A DNA stretch of 64,000 nucleotides, taken from the NCBI GenBank assembly GCA_022841625.1, contig JALHRD010000010.1, positions 62,001 through 126,000 on the forward strand. The letters run 5' to 3'. The translations under genes and the position numbers were made by a program. The notes beneath the pieces were generated by a model. That model did not search any database. It was not told the DNA's origin and was given only the letters and a program-made list of their open reading frames with translations. This document shows positions 35,962-44,958 of this stretch, one piece after another. Each line of letters begins with the position of its first letter. Position 1 is the first letter of the stretch. Source of the DNA: Xanthobacteraceae bacterium. GTDB lineage: Bacteria; Pseudomonadota; Alphaproteobacteria; Rhizobiales; Xanthobacteraceae.

Positions 35962-37014
35962 CTATTTCTTTTTTTCCGCCGCCATCACCTGCGCGGCCGA
36001 CTCGATGATGTCCTGCGGCGCCCGGGCAATGGCTTCGCTAAAGCCTTGCACGACGTTGCCAGCGGAAGGCTCAAGATCGGCCGAGCGCTTGGCGGCGTCA
36101 TCCTGGAAGGCCTTGTCCTGCACCAATTTGTCGAATGCCGCACGGAGCATCGCTATGCGCTCGGCTGGCACGCCTGGCGGCGCGATCAGTGCACGCCCAA
36201 TGGCCGAACCGGCGGAAATGAACTCGATGACCCGTTTGGCCCGCGCGTCGCTGACGAGCTCTTGCATCAATGGCACCTGTGGAAGGTCGGATGTGCGCGT
36301 CAGCCCACCCTGAATGACCGGAATGAGGCTACCGTCCTTGAGACCGGCCTGCTGGGTCGCGCGCCAAACATGCCAAGATCCGGAAAACATGTCGGCCTCG
36401 GCGCGATGGATCGCCAGCATGACTTCGGCCGAACCAGGGTAGCCGCACACCAGATTGAATTGAAAGCCGCCGAGCGCCTTCAGCGCTGCCGGATATTGGT
36501 AGCTCTGCGAATTCACGCCGGTGCAGGCGACAGTCACCCGCGTGGTGCGCATCGCCGCGGGCGTGATCGCAGGAGCGCCCTTGCGGATGACAAAGGCGGC
36601 GTTGCTCGGCGTGAATGTGCCAACATAGGTCATCTCTTCGACCTTCCACTGGCCCTGCTCCGGGGTCAGGAGCTGCGTGTGACCGATGGTCTCGGTGAAT
36701 AGACCCATCGCGGTGCCGTCGCGCGCGGCTTGCACATAGAACCAGCGCACCGCCGCCACACCGCCGCCGCCGGGCCGGTGCTGCACAATAATGTTTGGGT
36801 TGCCGGGGATGAACCGCCGCATGTGATCGGCGGCAAGCCGCGCGTAAAGATCGTAGGAGCCGCCGGGCGGATGACCGAGAACAATCGTAATGGTCTTGCC
36901 CTTGTAGAATTCCTCGGGCGACTGCGCCGCAGCAGGCGAGACCGCATGCAAGCCGCCAATAATGGCCAGGACCGCGCCGGCGAATGGGCCTGAAATCGCT
37001 CTAATCTCGCTCAC
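35962..37014 (-). CDS. divergent TctC-type periplasmic binding protein
   Basis: A 350-aa protein. GTG 37014 has AGGAG 7 nt upstream. The Sec signal ends near VSPAAAQ and is followed by SPEEFYKGKTITIVLGHPPGG, with IVQHRPGGGGVAAVRWFY as ligand loop. It is longer than the other Bug proteins of the window and lacks the usual WPxRPVR start, so it belongs to a separate TctC branch. LPQVPLMQELVSDARAKR and APPGVPAERIAMLRAAFD are the C-terminal landmarks. It is convergent with the RidA gene and has no membrane partner nearby. Confidence 0.85.
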   Translation of the reverse strand: MSEIRAISGPFAGAVLAIIGGLHAVSPAAAQSPEEFYKGKTITIVLGHPPGGSYDLYARLAADHMRRFIPGNPNIIVQHRPGGGGVAAVRWFYVQAARDGTAMGLFTETIGHTQLLTPEQGQWKVEEMTYVGTFTPSNAAFVIRKGAPAITPAAMRTTRVTVACTGVNSQSYQYPAALKALGGFQFNLVCGYPGSAEVMLAIHRAEADMFSGSWHVWRATQQAGLKDGSLIPVIQGGLTRTSDLPQVPLMQELVSDARAKRVIEFISAGSAIGRALIAPPGVPAERIAMLRAAFDKLVQDKAFQDDAAKRSADLEPSAGNVVQGFSEAIARAPQDIIESAAQVMAAEKKK

Positions 37015-37127
37015 GTCAAGCTCCTATTGCTCAAAGCGTCCGATGCGTGGCTGTGCAAAACACGCCCGCGGGCGGCCGTTATCGCCGAACCGGCTTACAA
37101 TTACCAAGAGATAGACGCCTCCAGGGT

Positions 37128-37613
37128 TTAAAGTCCGTTACCGTAAGGCCCGTCGGGGTCGGCGAGCGCGGAAAGCCGCTGCGCTGCCGCACACGCGAAG
37201 GCCAGCATCACGCTTTTGCGCGTCGAAGCATGCAGCCGATGTTCCGGCGCTTCGCAGACAATCTCCGCGCCGAAGGCATCCGCAACAATGAGACCCGCAT
37301 CCGCGGGGAAGATCTCCCGCGGCACATCCAGAGTCGTTGAAAAGAACAGCCGATCGCAATGCAGCCGATAGTCCATCCATTTTTGATCGGCCCGAAAGTC
37401 GGCAATCGAAGACTTGATCTCCACGATCCAGATATCGCCGGCGGCGCCAAGCGCCACCAGATCGGCGCGCCGCCCGGACCCCAGCGACAATTCGCTGACC
37501 ACCGAAAGCCCGAACGAATGCAACAGGCGCGTCGTTCCGCGCGCGACCGCAAGCGCGGTCGCCGATTGACGGCCGTCGACCGGCAAGGATGCTGCAAGCG
37601 AATTTGCGCTCAT
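37128..37613 (-). CDS. mmcB: MmcB-family DNA repair protein
   Basis: A 161-aa protein of the MmcB (formerly DUF1052) family, restricted mainly to Alphaproteobacteria. GRRADLVALGAAGDIWIVEIKSS shows the PD-(D/E)xK nuclease core with Asp, then Glu-x-Lys; DQKWMDYRLHCDRLFFS and FPADAGLIVADAFG follow. Caulobacter MmcB is part of the DNA damage response. It lies downstream of mtnA on the same strand, 58 nt away. No LexA box was recognised. Confidence 0.9.
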   Translation of the reverse strand: MSANSLAASLPVDGRQSATALAVARGTTRLLHSFGLSVVSELSLGSGRRADLVALGAAGDIWIVEIKSSIADFRADQKWMDYRLHCDRLFFSTTLDVPREIFPADAGLIVADAFGAEIVCEAPEHRLHASTRKSVMLAFACAAAQRLSALADPDGPYGNGL

Positions 37614-37670
37614 GGAATACCGAATGCCCCATATTGGAACGATAGCCGTGATCCGCGCGCAACATTTTGG

Positions 37671-38789
37671 CTATTTTGCCGCATCGCACCGCTCTGGAAA
37701 AGCCTTCGCCAAGGCTTCGTGCGAGGCCGCCACCACGCCGCGCTCGGTGATCAGGCCGGTGATCAGCCGCGCCGGCGTTACGTCAAAGCCATAATTGGCA
37801 ACCGCGGAGCCATTGGGAACCACCCGAACAGTTTCGATGCGGCCGTCGGACGTTATGCCCGACATCGTCGCGACCTCTTCGCCGCTGCGCTGTTCGATCG
37901 GAATGCCGGTAACGCCGTCCGCCACCGTAAAGTCGATGGTTGGCGACGGCAGCGCCACATAGAACGGGACACGGTTGTCCGTTGCCGCCAGCGCCTTGAG
38001 ATAGGTGCCGATCTTGTTGGCGGCATCGCCATTGGCCGCGACCCGGTCGGCGCCGACAATCGCGATATCGACCGCGCCATGCTGCATCAGATGGCCACCG
38101 GCATTGTCGGCGATCACGGCATGCGGCACACCATGCTGGCCGAGTTCCCAAGCGGTGAGCGCGGCGCCCTGGTTGCGCGGACGCGTTTCATCGACCCAGA
38201 CATGAAGCGGAATGCCGGCGTCGTGCGCGATGTAGATCGGCGCCAGCGCCGTGCCGACATCGACAGTGGCGAGCCAGCCGGCATTGCAGTGGGTCAGGAC
38301 ATTGACCGGTTCGCCGTGCTTTTTCCGCGCAGCGATTGTCTCGATCAGCGCCAATCCATTTCGCCCGATCGCCTGGTTGATGGCGACATCCTGATCGCAA
38401 ATCTCCGCCGCCCGGCGATAGGCCGCGCCAGCACGCTCAGCGCGCGGGCGATTGCGCACTGCCGCCAGCATTTCGTCGAGCGCCCATTTGAGATTGATCG
38501 CCGTCGGACGTGTTGCCAGCAAGGCCGCATAGGCGCGATCCAGCGATTCGTCGGACACATCGGCCCGCAGCGCCAGGCAAACGCCATAGGCGGCGGCGGC
38601 GCCAATCAGCGGCGCGCCGCGCACCTGCATCGACACGATCGCCCGCACCACGTCATTTAAGGTCTCAAGCCGGATTGTGGCAAAGCGATGCGGCAGCAGC
38701 GTCTGATCGATGACGCCGACCGACCAGCCGTCGGGCTCCACCCAGATGCTGCGCGTATGTTTTCCTGCAACTTTCATGACCGCACTCAT
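37671..38789 (-). CDS. mtnA: S-methyl-5-thioribose-1-phosphate isomerase
   Basis: A 372-aa enzyme of the methionine salvage pathway. ATG 38789 (MSAVMKVAGK) or ATG 38777 is the start; the longer frame is Arg-rich and unlikely. MQVRGAPLIGAAAAYG binds substrate, the catalytic Cys is in LTHCNAGWLA, and the Asp is in IVGADRVAANGD. NKIGTYLKALAA and IPIEQRSGEEV are further MtnA signatures. It converts methylthioribose 1-phosphate to the ribulose form. No mtnK or mtnP was seen, though the MetE-core genes far upstream also touch methionine metabolism. Confidence 0.95.
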   Translation of the reverse strand: MSAVMKVAGKHTRSIWVEPDGWSVGVIDQTLLPHRFATIRLETLNDVVRAIVSMQVRGAPLIGAAAAYGVCLALRADVSDESLDRAYAALLATRPTAINLKWALDEMLAAVRNRPRAERAGAAYRRAAEICDQDVAINQAIGRNGLALIETIAARKKHGEPVNVLTHCNAGWLATVDVGTALAPIYIAHDAGIPLHVWVDETRPRNQGAALTAWELGQHGVPHAVIADNAGGHLMQHGAVDIAIVGADRVAANGDAANKIGTYLKALAATDNRVPFYVALPSPTIDFTVADGVTGIPIEQRSGEEVATMSGITSDGRIETVRVVPNGSAVANYGFDVTPARLITGLITERGVVAASHEALAKAFPERCDAAK

Positions 38790-38942
38790 ATCGCGGTTCG
38801 CGGCGCGACGCACGCGGCGTTGCAGGCGCGGCACACACGAATTCTCTCACGAAACCGGCTTTCCGAACCGATCCGCCAGCGCGACCAACAACGAAACACC
38901 GCGGCGGAAACGGCATGGGGGGCAGTTCAGACCACCCATCGC

Positions 38943-39257
38943 CTAAGCCTGAACCCACTCAACATGCGCCTTGATTGCCTGGCGCGCGTCATCGATCCAG
39001 CCATGCGGCCGGGCTTTTTCGATCATCGCGCCGAACGCCTGCTGCCAAGCCGCGTCCTGCGCGACATCGGGCCGAGCGCGCAGCGCCGATTCCGAAATCC
39101 AGGCGGTATCGGCGTCAACCAATTCGGCGGTGCCCGCGAGCGCGCGGCGGACGGCATCAAGCTCTTCACGCTCGCCCGCGACCACCAATTTGAAGGCGCG
39201 GAAATTGTCGCGATCTTCCAGCGCAATGCCACGATCCGCCGTCAGTTTGACGAACAT
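38943..39257 (-). CDS. hypothetical 104-aa protein
   Basis: Not recognised. ATG 39257 has a strong GGAGGAG site, and the gene starts 9 nt after the WD40 gene stop, so it is very likely translated and co-transcribed. The product is acidic to neutral, predicted mixed alpha/beta (FRAFKLVVAGEREELDAVR), with no signal peptide or membrane segment, and ends WIDDARQAIKAHVEWVQA. It may be a small partner of the WD40 protein. Function unknown. Confidence 0.65.
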   Translation of the reverse strand: MFVKLTADRGIALEDRDNFRAFKLVVAGEREELDAVRRALAGTAELVDADTAWISESALRARPDVAQDAAWQQAFGAMIEKARPHGWIDDARQAIKAHVEWVQA

Positions 39258-39266
39258 CCGCTCCTC

Positions 39267-40274
39267 CTATGCGAGATCGAGAATACCGGCTTCGCCGCTC
39301 TCGGTCCCGAACGCCAGGAGCTTGCCGCTTGCGCTCCATGCCAGCGCCGTAACCGGTGCATCGCCGGGGCGCTTTGCCAGGACTTCCGCGCCATCGTCGG
39401 TTCTGACCAGCAGCACGAGTCCGTCGGCGAACCCAGCCGCCACCACGCCCTGTTTGGGATGACAGGCGACGACTTCGACCTGATTCTCGGATGGCGCGCG
39501 CAACTGCGGCTGCTTCCCCATCGGGCCATCCTTGCCATGAAACGGCCAGATCACGATCTGGTTGGACCCCGAGGTCGCCAGCCATTTGCCGTCGGCCGTC
39601 CACGACAGCGAACGCACGCGCGCGGCGTAGCCTGACATCCGCATGTCCTTGCGGTCATCAAGCCGCCAAGCGTGCAGCATCGACTCCTGCATCGCAGTCA
39701 CCACGAATCGGCCATCCGGACTGAACTTGACGCCAAGATGCGAGCCCTTCCATTCCAGCCTATCGGGATCGGCTTTGGCGTTGGGAAACCACAGCGTAGC
39801 GCCATTGTAATGCGCGATCGCCAGCCGCACGCCCTTTGGCGCAAATGCCAGCCCGCCGACCGTCGAGACAGCCTCAATGGATTTCTCCGCGCCTTTACCA
39901 CTGCGGACGAAAGCCTGCTTGCCCGCGGACCAGGCGACCACCCCGCCCGGGCCAACCGCCACATGATCGATCCAGCGCCGTTTGATGTCGCTGGCAATGA
40001 TCTCGCTTTCGCCGTCGGCGAGCGTTGCGACGACCTTGCCATCGTCCCCGCCGGTGACGACGCGCGCGCCATCGCTCGCTGTTGACAGGATCGCACCGCC
40101 ATGCACCGCGAGGCGCCGCGGCTCGCCGTCGCGCGCAGCAAACAGCAGCGCTTCCTCGCCGAGAACCAAGACCGCGGTTTCCTTGAGAAACCGGATATCG
40201 ACCACCGGCGCTCCGGCCAGCACCGGTCGCGCGCGATCGACGATCGATGGAACACTGTTGCGATCGACGCCCAT
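39267..40274 (-). CDS. WD40 repeat protein
   Basis: A 335-aa beta-propeller with about seven degenerate WD40 blades. Visible repeat cores are GARVVTGGDDGKVVATLAD, LGVKFSPDGRFVVTAMQESM, RVRSLSWTADGKWLATSGSNQ and VTALAWSASGKLLAFGTESG. There is no signal peptide, so it should be cytoplasmic and serve as a protein-binding platform. The downstream 104-aa gene is 9 nt away and may be its partner. Alphaproteobacterial genomes often carry one such protein of unknown role. Confidence 0.87.
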   Translation of the reverse strand: MGVDRNSVPSIVDRARPVLAGAPVVDIRFLKETAVLVLGEEALLFAARDGEPRRLAVHGGAILSTASDGARVVTGGDDGKVVATLADGESEIIASDIKRRWIDHVAVGPGGVVAWSAGKQAFVRSGKGAEKSIEAVSTVGGLAFAPKGVRLAIAHYNGATLWFPNAKADPDRLEWKGSHLGVKFSPDGRFVVTAMQESMLHAWRLDDRKDMRMSGYAARVRSLSWTADGKWLATSGSNQIVIWPFHGKDGPMGKQPQLRAPSENQVEVVACHPKQGVVAAGFADGLVLLVRTDDGAEVLAKRPGDAPVTALAWSASGKLLAFGTESGEAGILDLA

Positions 40275-40350
40275 GGATTATCGCGCTCGTGTGACGGCCG
40301 CAGTGCCGCGTGAGCCCTATGCGGAACGGTGCGCCCGGGGACAAGAGGGC

Positions 40351-41559
40351 TTACGGAATCTTCTTCACCGGCTTGGGGGAGAGATTGAACAGCCGCGCCG
40401 CATTTGCGCCCAGGATATTGCGCTTGGCCTGTTCCTTGAGGAACGGCAGGTCGTAAATGATGCTTGGCAGGTCGAAGTCCCAGTGTGGGTAGTCCGACGA
40501 CCAGACCAATTGCGTCTCGGCATTGATCATCTTGAAGGTCGCCTCCAGTACCGATAGATCGTCCGGGACTTCCATCGGCTGCGTCGAATAATACATCTCG
40601 CGCATATATTCGCTCGGCTTGCGCTTAAGCTGCGGACAATCGGACGTGCGCATCATGTAAGTGTGGTCGAGCCGCTGCATCAGGCAATAGGCCCAGGTGA
40701 GACCCGACTCGATCCACATGGTCTTGAGCTTGGGGAAACGCTCGGGCAGGCCGTTCACGACCCAATTGGTCATATGAATCATGTTGAACCACATGAAGCC
40801 GAGCGAATGCACCGAAATGAATCGGTTGGTGGTGGCGAGCCCGCGATCGTCCCAGCTATAGGCGGCGTGGAATGAGATCGGCTTGCCCATCTCTTGCAGC
40901 AACGCGTAAGTTTTCATGTAGGCATTGTCGTGCACCGGCTTGTAGCGCGGCGCCGTGACCATGAATCCCACTACGCCCTTCTTGTCGCCGAAATCGCGCA
41001 CCGTGCGATAGGTCCATTCCGGATCGTTGAACGGCAGATAGAGCATCGAAACGATGCGCGGCTCCTGCGCCAAAATCCGCTCGCACAGCCAAGCATTATA
41101 GGCGCGGCACAGCGCGACCTCGATCTCGACCTGGGGATGCAAGCCGAGGAACAGCATCGGCGTCGGGAACAGGCAGGAATAGTCGACGCCCATGGCGTCC
41201 ATCCATTCCAGCGTCATGTCGATGTCGCGGTGCTTGGTGCCTTTGGCCTTATAGTGGTGCCGGCCGGCATGGCGGGTCATGCGGCCCCCGATGCTCTGGT
41301 AGCCGACCTGATTGTTGAGGAAGCCGGAGCGGCCGGCGCGGCGCATGGAGTCCATCGCCTCCATTTTGATGACCGGGCTCTCGATATAGGAGAACACGTC
41401 CTTATAGGACTCGCTCTCATAGTGGTGCGCGTCCACGTCGACAATCAGGAAGTCCTGGTAGTTGCGCTGCCGCGCCTGCTGGTTAGCGTGCTCGAGCGCC
41501 TTGGTCTCGGTGTATTGCTCGGGATTCAGCTGGCGGACTTCGTTTCGAAGCATGTCCAT
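40351..41559 (-). CDS. amidohydrolase family protein
   Basis: A 402-aa metal-dependent hydrolase of the ACMSD-like branch. FLIVDVDAHHYESESYKDVF starts the barrel, with DAHH in place of the usual HxH. ISFHAAYSWDD gives a further His, and the catalytic Asp is in VWSSDYPHWDFDLPS. The gene follows a Rieske ferredoxin gene by 33 nt on the same strand, and GAGGA lies 7 nt before ATG 41559. The pairing suggests a decarboxylase or ring-opening hydrolase in aromatic catabolism. The substrate is unknown, and no ring-hydroxylating oxygenase is visible nearby. Confidence 0.86.
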   Translation of the reverse strand: MDMLRNEVRQLNPEQYTETKALEHANQQARQRNYQDFLIVDVDAHHYESESYKDVFSYIESPVIKMEAMDSMRRAGRSGFLNNQVGYQSIGGRMTRHAGRHHYKAKGTKHRDIDMTLEWMDAMGVDYSCLFPTPMLFLGLHPQVEIEVALCRAYNAWLCERILAQEPRIVSMLYLPFNDPEWTYRTVRDFGDKKGVVGFMVTAPRYKPVHDNAYMKTYALLQEMGKPISFHAAYSWDDRGLATTNRFISVHSLGFMWFNMIHMTNWVVNGLPERFPKLKTMWIESGLTWAYCLMQRLDHTYMMRTSDCPQLKRKPSEYMREMYYSTQPMEVPDDLSVLEATFKMINAETQLVWSSDYPHWDFDLPSIIYDLPFLKEQAKRNILGANAARLFNLSPKPVKKIP

Positions 41560-41592
41560 GAAGTTGTCCTCGCCTGATTTTTCGGGACGCGT

Positions 41593-41955
41593 TCAGATGA
41601 CGACGAAAACGTCGTCGCCGCGCTTGACCACGTTGTACTTGCGAAGCTTCAGCTTGCGATCGCCGACACATTCACCGGTTTTGAGATCGTATTCGTAGCC
41701 GTGCCAAGGGCAGGCGAAGTGCACGCTATCGCCAAAGTCCTGCCGCTCGTACGTTTTGTCGGCGTTAAGTACGTCCACCACATTATTGACCAGGATGCCT
41801 TCGCAGGCCGGTCCGCCAGCGTGGACACAGTAGTTCGAATAGGCGTAATAGGCGCCGTCCTTGAAGAACACGCCGACCTCGTGCTGGCCGGAGATGACGA
41901 TGCGGCGATCTCCGTCCTTGAGCTCGGACACCTTAGCGACAAAACACTCTGGCAT
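41593..41955 (-). CDS. Rieske [2Fe-2S] ferredoxin-like protein
   Basis: A 120-aa single-domain Rieske protein. The cluster ligands are Cys and His in NYCVHAGGP and Cys and His in FACPWHGYEYDLKTGEC. Between them lies an unusually long insertion of about 30 residues (GILVNNVVDVLNADKTYERQ). It could serve as electron donor to an oxygenase that is not encoded in the window, or act with the amidohydrolase 33 nt downstream. GGGAG lies 8 nt before ATG 41955. It is divergent from an SDR gene. Confidence 0.9.
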   Translation of the reverse strand: MPECFVAKVSELKDGDRRIVISGQHEVGVFFKDGAYYAYSNYCVHAGGPACEGILVNNVVDVLNADKTYERQDFGDSVHFACPWHGYEYDLKTGECVGDRKLKLRKYNVVKRGDDVFVVI

Positions 41956-42075
41956 GCTTGGGGCTCCCTTCGACCAATTCTATAGCATCCCAAATCGAGC
42001 GTCGTCAGCCCCATCCCGATTGACTACTATGCACACCGGCATGGCCGGCCACCGGCCCAAAAAAGGGAAGTATCC

Positions 42076-43032
42076 ATGACCACCGTCGTCACTGGCGCAG
42101 GCCTGATCGGCACCGCCTTTGCCCAAAATGCCCTCGCGCGCGGCGAAAAGGTCGTGTTCGTCGACCCCGAGCCGCGGGCCGACTTTCTCAAGCTCAAGCT
42201 CGGTGAAACCGGCTATGCCCTGGCCCGCTATGACGTGCGCGATCTGCCGGCCCTGGTCGCAACCATCAAGGAGCACGGCGCCACCACGGTCGTCCACACC
42301 GCCGGCCTGATCGGCAGCCGCGTCCAGCAATCGCTCAATGCCGGCTTCGACATCAATCTTGGCGGCACCCGCAATGTCGCAGAAGCCGTGCGCCTCACCG
42401 GCGTCCGCCGCTTGGTGCATATTTCGACCTTCGGCGTCTATGACCGCCGCCGCGAAGCCGGCAACGCGCCGGTCGCCGAGGACTTTGTGCGTGGCGGCGC
42501 GCGCGCCTATGGCGCGTTCAAGGCGGCCAAGGAACTGATCCTCGAAGCCTATGCCGATGCCTATAAGTTTGAGGTGATCATGCTGCGGCCGGCCAATGTG
42601 TTCGGTCTGGGCCATTTCTGGTCGGGTTCGAGCGGCGGCCAGAAAATGCAGAAGCTGATCGAGGCCGGCCTCGACGGCGCCACCGCCCGCATTCCTTCCG
42701 CCGAAACCATGGCCAATGAATACATCTATGCCAAGGATGTCGGCCATGCGGTCGACGCGGCCGCGACCGCCAAGCGACCGCCACAGATCCACTTTAACAT
42801 CGGCAATGGCTACGTCTCCTCGTTCGACGATGTGCTCAAGGCGGTGCGCGCGCTATGTCCAAACGTGCGCTACGAGGTCGAGGCCGGCGAGCCGCCACAT
42901 TCCAAGACCGCGCCGCTCGACATCTCCGCGGCAAAACGGCATCTCGGCTGGGAGCCGCGTTTCACGCTACAGTCCGCGTTCGAGGATTATCTCAAGGACT
43001 TGAGGACGGCGCGCGCGGCCGCGCGAGCCTGA
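42076..43032 (+). CDS. NAD(P)-dependent epimerase/dehydratase (extended SDR)
   Basis: A 318-aa Rossmann protein. VVTGAGLIGTAFAQNAL is the dinucleotide loop, VVHTAGLIGSRVQ and LVHISTFGVYD lead to the active-site YGAFK (YxxxK). ANEYIYAKDVGHAVDAA and the C-terminal KRHLGWEPRF are typical of extended SDRs. GGGAAG lies before ATG 42076. It is divergent from the Rieske/amidohydrolase pair and is followed after a short gap by a Bug receptor, which suggests a catabolic rather than cell-wall role. The substrate is unknown. Confidence 0.88.
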   Translation: MTTVVTGAGLIGTAFAQNALARGEKVVFVDPEPRADFLKLKLGETGYALARYDVRDLPALVATIKEHGATTVVHTAGLIGSRVQQSLNAGFDINLGGTRNVAEAVRLTGVRRLVHISTFGVYDRRREAGNAPVAEDFVRGGARAYGAFKAAKELILEAYADAYKFEVIMLRPANVFGLGHFWSGSSGGQKMQKLIEAGLDGATARIPSAETMANEYIYAKDVGHAVDAAATAKRPPQIHFNIGNGYVSSFDDVLKAVRALCPNVRYEVEAGEPPHSKTAPLDISAAKRHLGWEPRFTLQSAFEDYLKDLRTARAAARA

Positions 43033-43057
43033 CCGAACCGCCATGCGGAGCGCATTC

Positions 43058-44032
43058 ATGCTGAAGGTCATACGGTTTACATTGCTCGCGGTCGCGCTTG
43101 TTGCCGTTGCCGCCACGGCGCAGGCGCAGCCCTATCCATCGAAGCCGATCAAAATCGTGGTCTCGACCACTCCGGGCGGCATCACCGATATTCTGGCGCG
43201 CTTTCTCGGCGCCCACATCACCGCCAAAACCGGACAGTCCGTGGTGATCGACAACCGCGCCGGCGGCAGCGGCAACATCGCCATGAGCGAGGTGTCGCGC
43301 GCGACCCCCGACGGCTATACGCTCGGCTTCGCCAACACCGGCAATATCGTCATCAATCCGTATCTGTTCAGCAAGCTCAACTACGATCCGCTCAACGATC
43401 TCATCCCGGTTGGCCCGGTGGGAACGGTGCCGCTATTTCTAACCGTCAACGCCAATCGCGTTCCGGCCAAAACCCTGCAAGAGTTCATCGCCTACGCCAA
43501 GGCCAATCTCGACAAGGTCAGTTATGCTGGCGCCGGCGCCGGCACGACACCGGACCTCGCGCAGAGCGAATTCGCCCGCCGCTCCGGACTCAAACTTGTG
43601 GTTGTTCCACATCGCGGCACCGGTCCGGCGACCCAGGCCGTTATTGTGGGCGACGTGCAGGTTACCTTCGTATCGATGGGACCGCACATCGAACTTGTCC
43701 GCAAGGGCGTGCTGCGGGTGCTGGCGGCGGCAACGCCGCAACGGATGCCCTACGTTCCAGAGGTGCCGACATTTTCCGAACTAGGCTTCCCGGACTTCAC
43801 GGCGCAGACCTGGTTCGCGCTGTTTGCACCACGCGGCACGCCGCGAGAGATCCTCGATCAACTCAACGTCTACACCCGTGGCGTCCAAGAGGATGCCGAG
43901 ACGAGCCGCCGGCTTGCCGCCACCTTTGTCGATCCGCTGCCGTTGACGCAAGGCGCGTTCGCCGCCCTGGTCAAGTCCGACGCAGTAAAGTGGGAGCGCA
44001 TTGTCCGGGAGAGCGGCGCCAAGCTCGATTGA
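43058..44032 (+). CDS. Bug/TctC-family periplasmic solute-binding protein
   Basis: A 324-aa receptor. GGAG fits ATG 43058 (MLKVIRFTLLAV) better than ATG 43043. The Sec signal ends at AQAQ and is followed by PYPSKPIKIVVSTTPGGITD. VVIDNRAGGSGNIAMSEVS is the ligand loop, followed by DKVSYAGAGAGTTPDLAQSE, PHRGTGPATQAVIVGDVQ and VPTFSELGFPDFTAQTWFA. It lies 25 nt after the SDR gene, probably in one operon. It ends 6 nt before the convergent DUF4344 gene. Confidence 0.9.
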   Translation: MLKVIRFTLLAVALVAVAATAQAQPYPSKPIKIVVSTTPGGITDILARFLGAHITAKTGQSVVIDNRAGGSGNIAMSEVSRATPDGYTLGFANTGNIVINPYLFSKLNYDPLNDLIPVGPVGTVPLFLTVNANRVPAKTLQEFIAYAKANLDKVSYAGAGAGTTPDLAQSEFARRSGLKLVVVPHRGTGPATQAVIVGDVQVTFVSMGPHIELVRKGVLRVLAAATPQRMPYVPEVPTFSELGFPDFTAQTWFALFAPRGTPREILDQLNVYTRGVQEDAETSRRLAATFVDPLPLTQGAFAALVKSDAVKWERIVRESGAKLD

Positions 44033-44038
44033 ACGCCG

Positions 44039-44893
44039 CTACTGTTTGCCGTCGGACGGCCGCAGCCATTGGATGGACTGCACCCGCTTCATCAGATCTT
44101 GGTCGATATGGGGCAGGATGGTCTTGGCAAATGCCCGGCGGACCTGATGAAATTCGCGCGTGCAGGATTCCGCCCGCGACTTCGGCAGAATATTTTGATC
44201 AACAAACTCCTTGAACGCTTCGGGCTCGCCGCCATAGGCGAGGCAGAGATAGTTGAAGAACCGCTGCGCTGGCGCGCCGTGCTCGGCGGCGAATTCAGTG
44301 CGAGTCCGGGGATTTTTAGCGCTGAGATAGGTGAACGCAGCCCCCTTGATGGTGGTGCGCGCAACGTCCTTGCCGAACTGCAACATTAGAAACGCCGACA
44401 ATTGATCGGCGCCATCCTCTTCGCGTCCGAACACCGGAATGTTCAGCATGTCGAACAGTGCGTGGCCGAGCTCATGGAAAATAGCGTCGATGAACCCGCC
44501 GATAATCACCTCGTCGCGGGTATAGCCTTGCGGAGTGGGCTTGTTCGGCGCGATCGCTTCAAGGTTCTCATAGAATTCGTAGCAAAGATTGATCGCCCAT
44601 TCTGCCGGCACATAGAAAGCGTTGACCTGGCCACACGACTTGGTCCGTACGCGCAACACGCGAGGCAGCTTGAGCGGCGACAGGAACATGCTGAGATCTT
44701 CAAGCACCTGCCGCTTCTTCAAGCGCTCCATGGTCGCCTGCGACCGCTGCAAGCGCGGATCGATATAGTCAATGATCACCCGGCTGTTAGCCGCGAGTTC
44801 CGGCGGACGCGACTGAGCCAAGGTCAGTGACGATTGCAGCATCAAGCAAGCGGCTGCGACAATGAGCACCGCGGCTATCCGGCTAATACGCAT
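44039..44893 (-). CDS. DUF4344 putative exported zinc metallopeptidase
   Basis: A 284-aa protein from ATG 44893 (MRISRIAAVLIVAAACLML), which gives a clear Sec signal ending near LAQS. The DUF4344 domain holds the zinc motif IFHELGHALFDMLNIPVFG, with HELGH, followed by REEDGADQLSAFLML, whose Glu/Asp may complete the site. Cys pairs in RTKSCGQVNAF and INLCYEFYENL suggest a disulfide in the periplasm. It is the intact member of a tandem pair with the gene upstream. Substrate unknown. Confidence 0.85.
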   Translation of the reverse strand: MRISRIAAVLIVAAACLMLQSSLTLAQSRPPELAANSRVIIDYIDPRLQRSQATMERLKKRQVLEDLSMFLSPLKLPRVLRVRTKSCGQVNAFYVPAEWAINLCYEFYENLEAIAPNKPTPQGYTRDEVIIGGFIDAIFHELGHALFDMLNIPVFGREEDGADQLSAFLMLQFGKDVARTTIKGAAFTYLSAKNPRTRTEFAAEHGAPAQRFFNYLCLAYGGEPEAFKEFVDQNILPKSRAESCTREFHQVRRAFAKTILPHIDQDLMKRVQSIQWLRPSDGKQ

Positions 44894-44958
44894 CCGCGCC
44901 CCTAATATGTCCAGGTTAAACCAATCGCACCGGGTCATTGTCATGTTCGCGGCCCCGC

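Noticed and set aside
37359-38660. A 433-aa plus-strand open frame antisense to mmcB and mtnA
   Set aside because: mtnA and mmcB have clear motifs on the minus strand; the antisense product is Arg-rich without homology.
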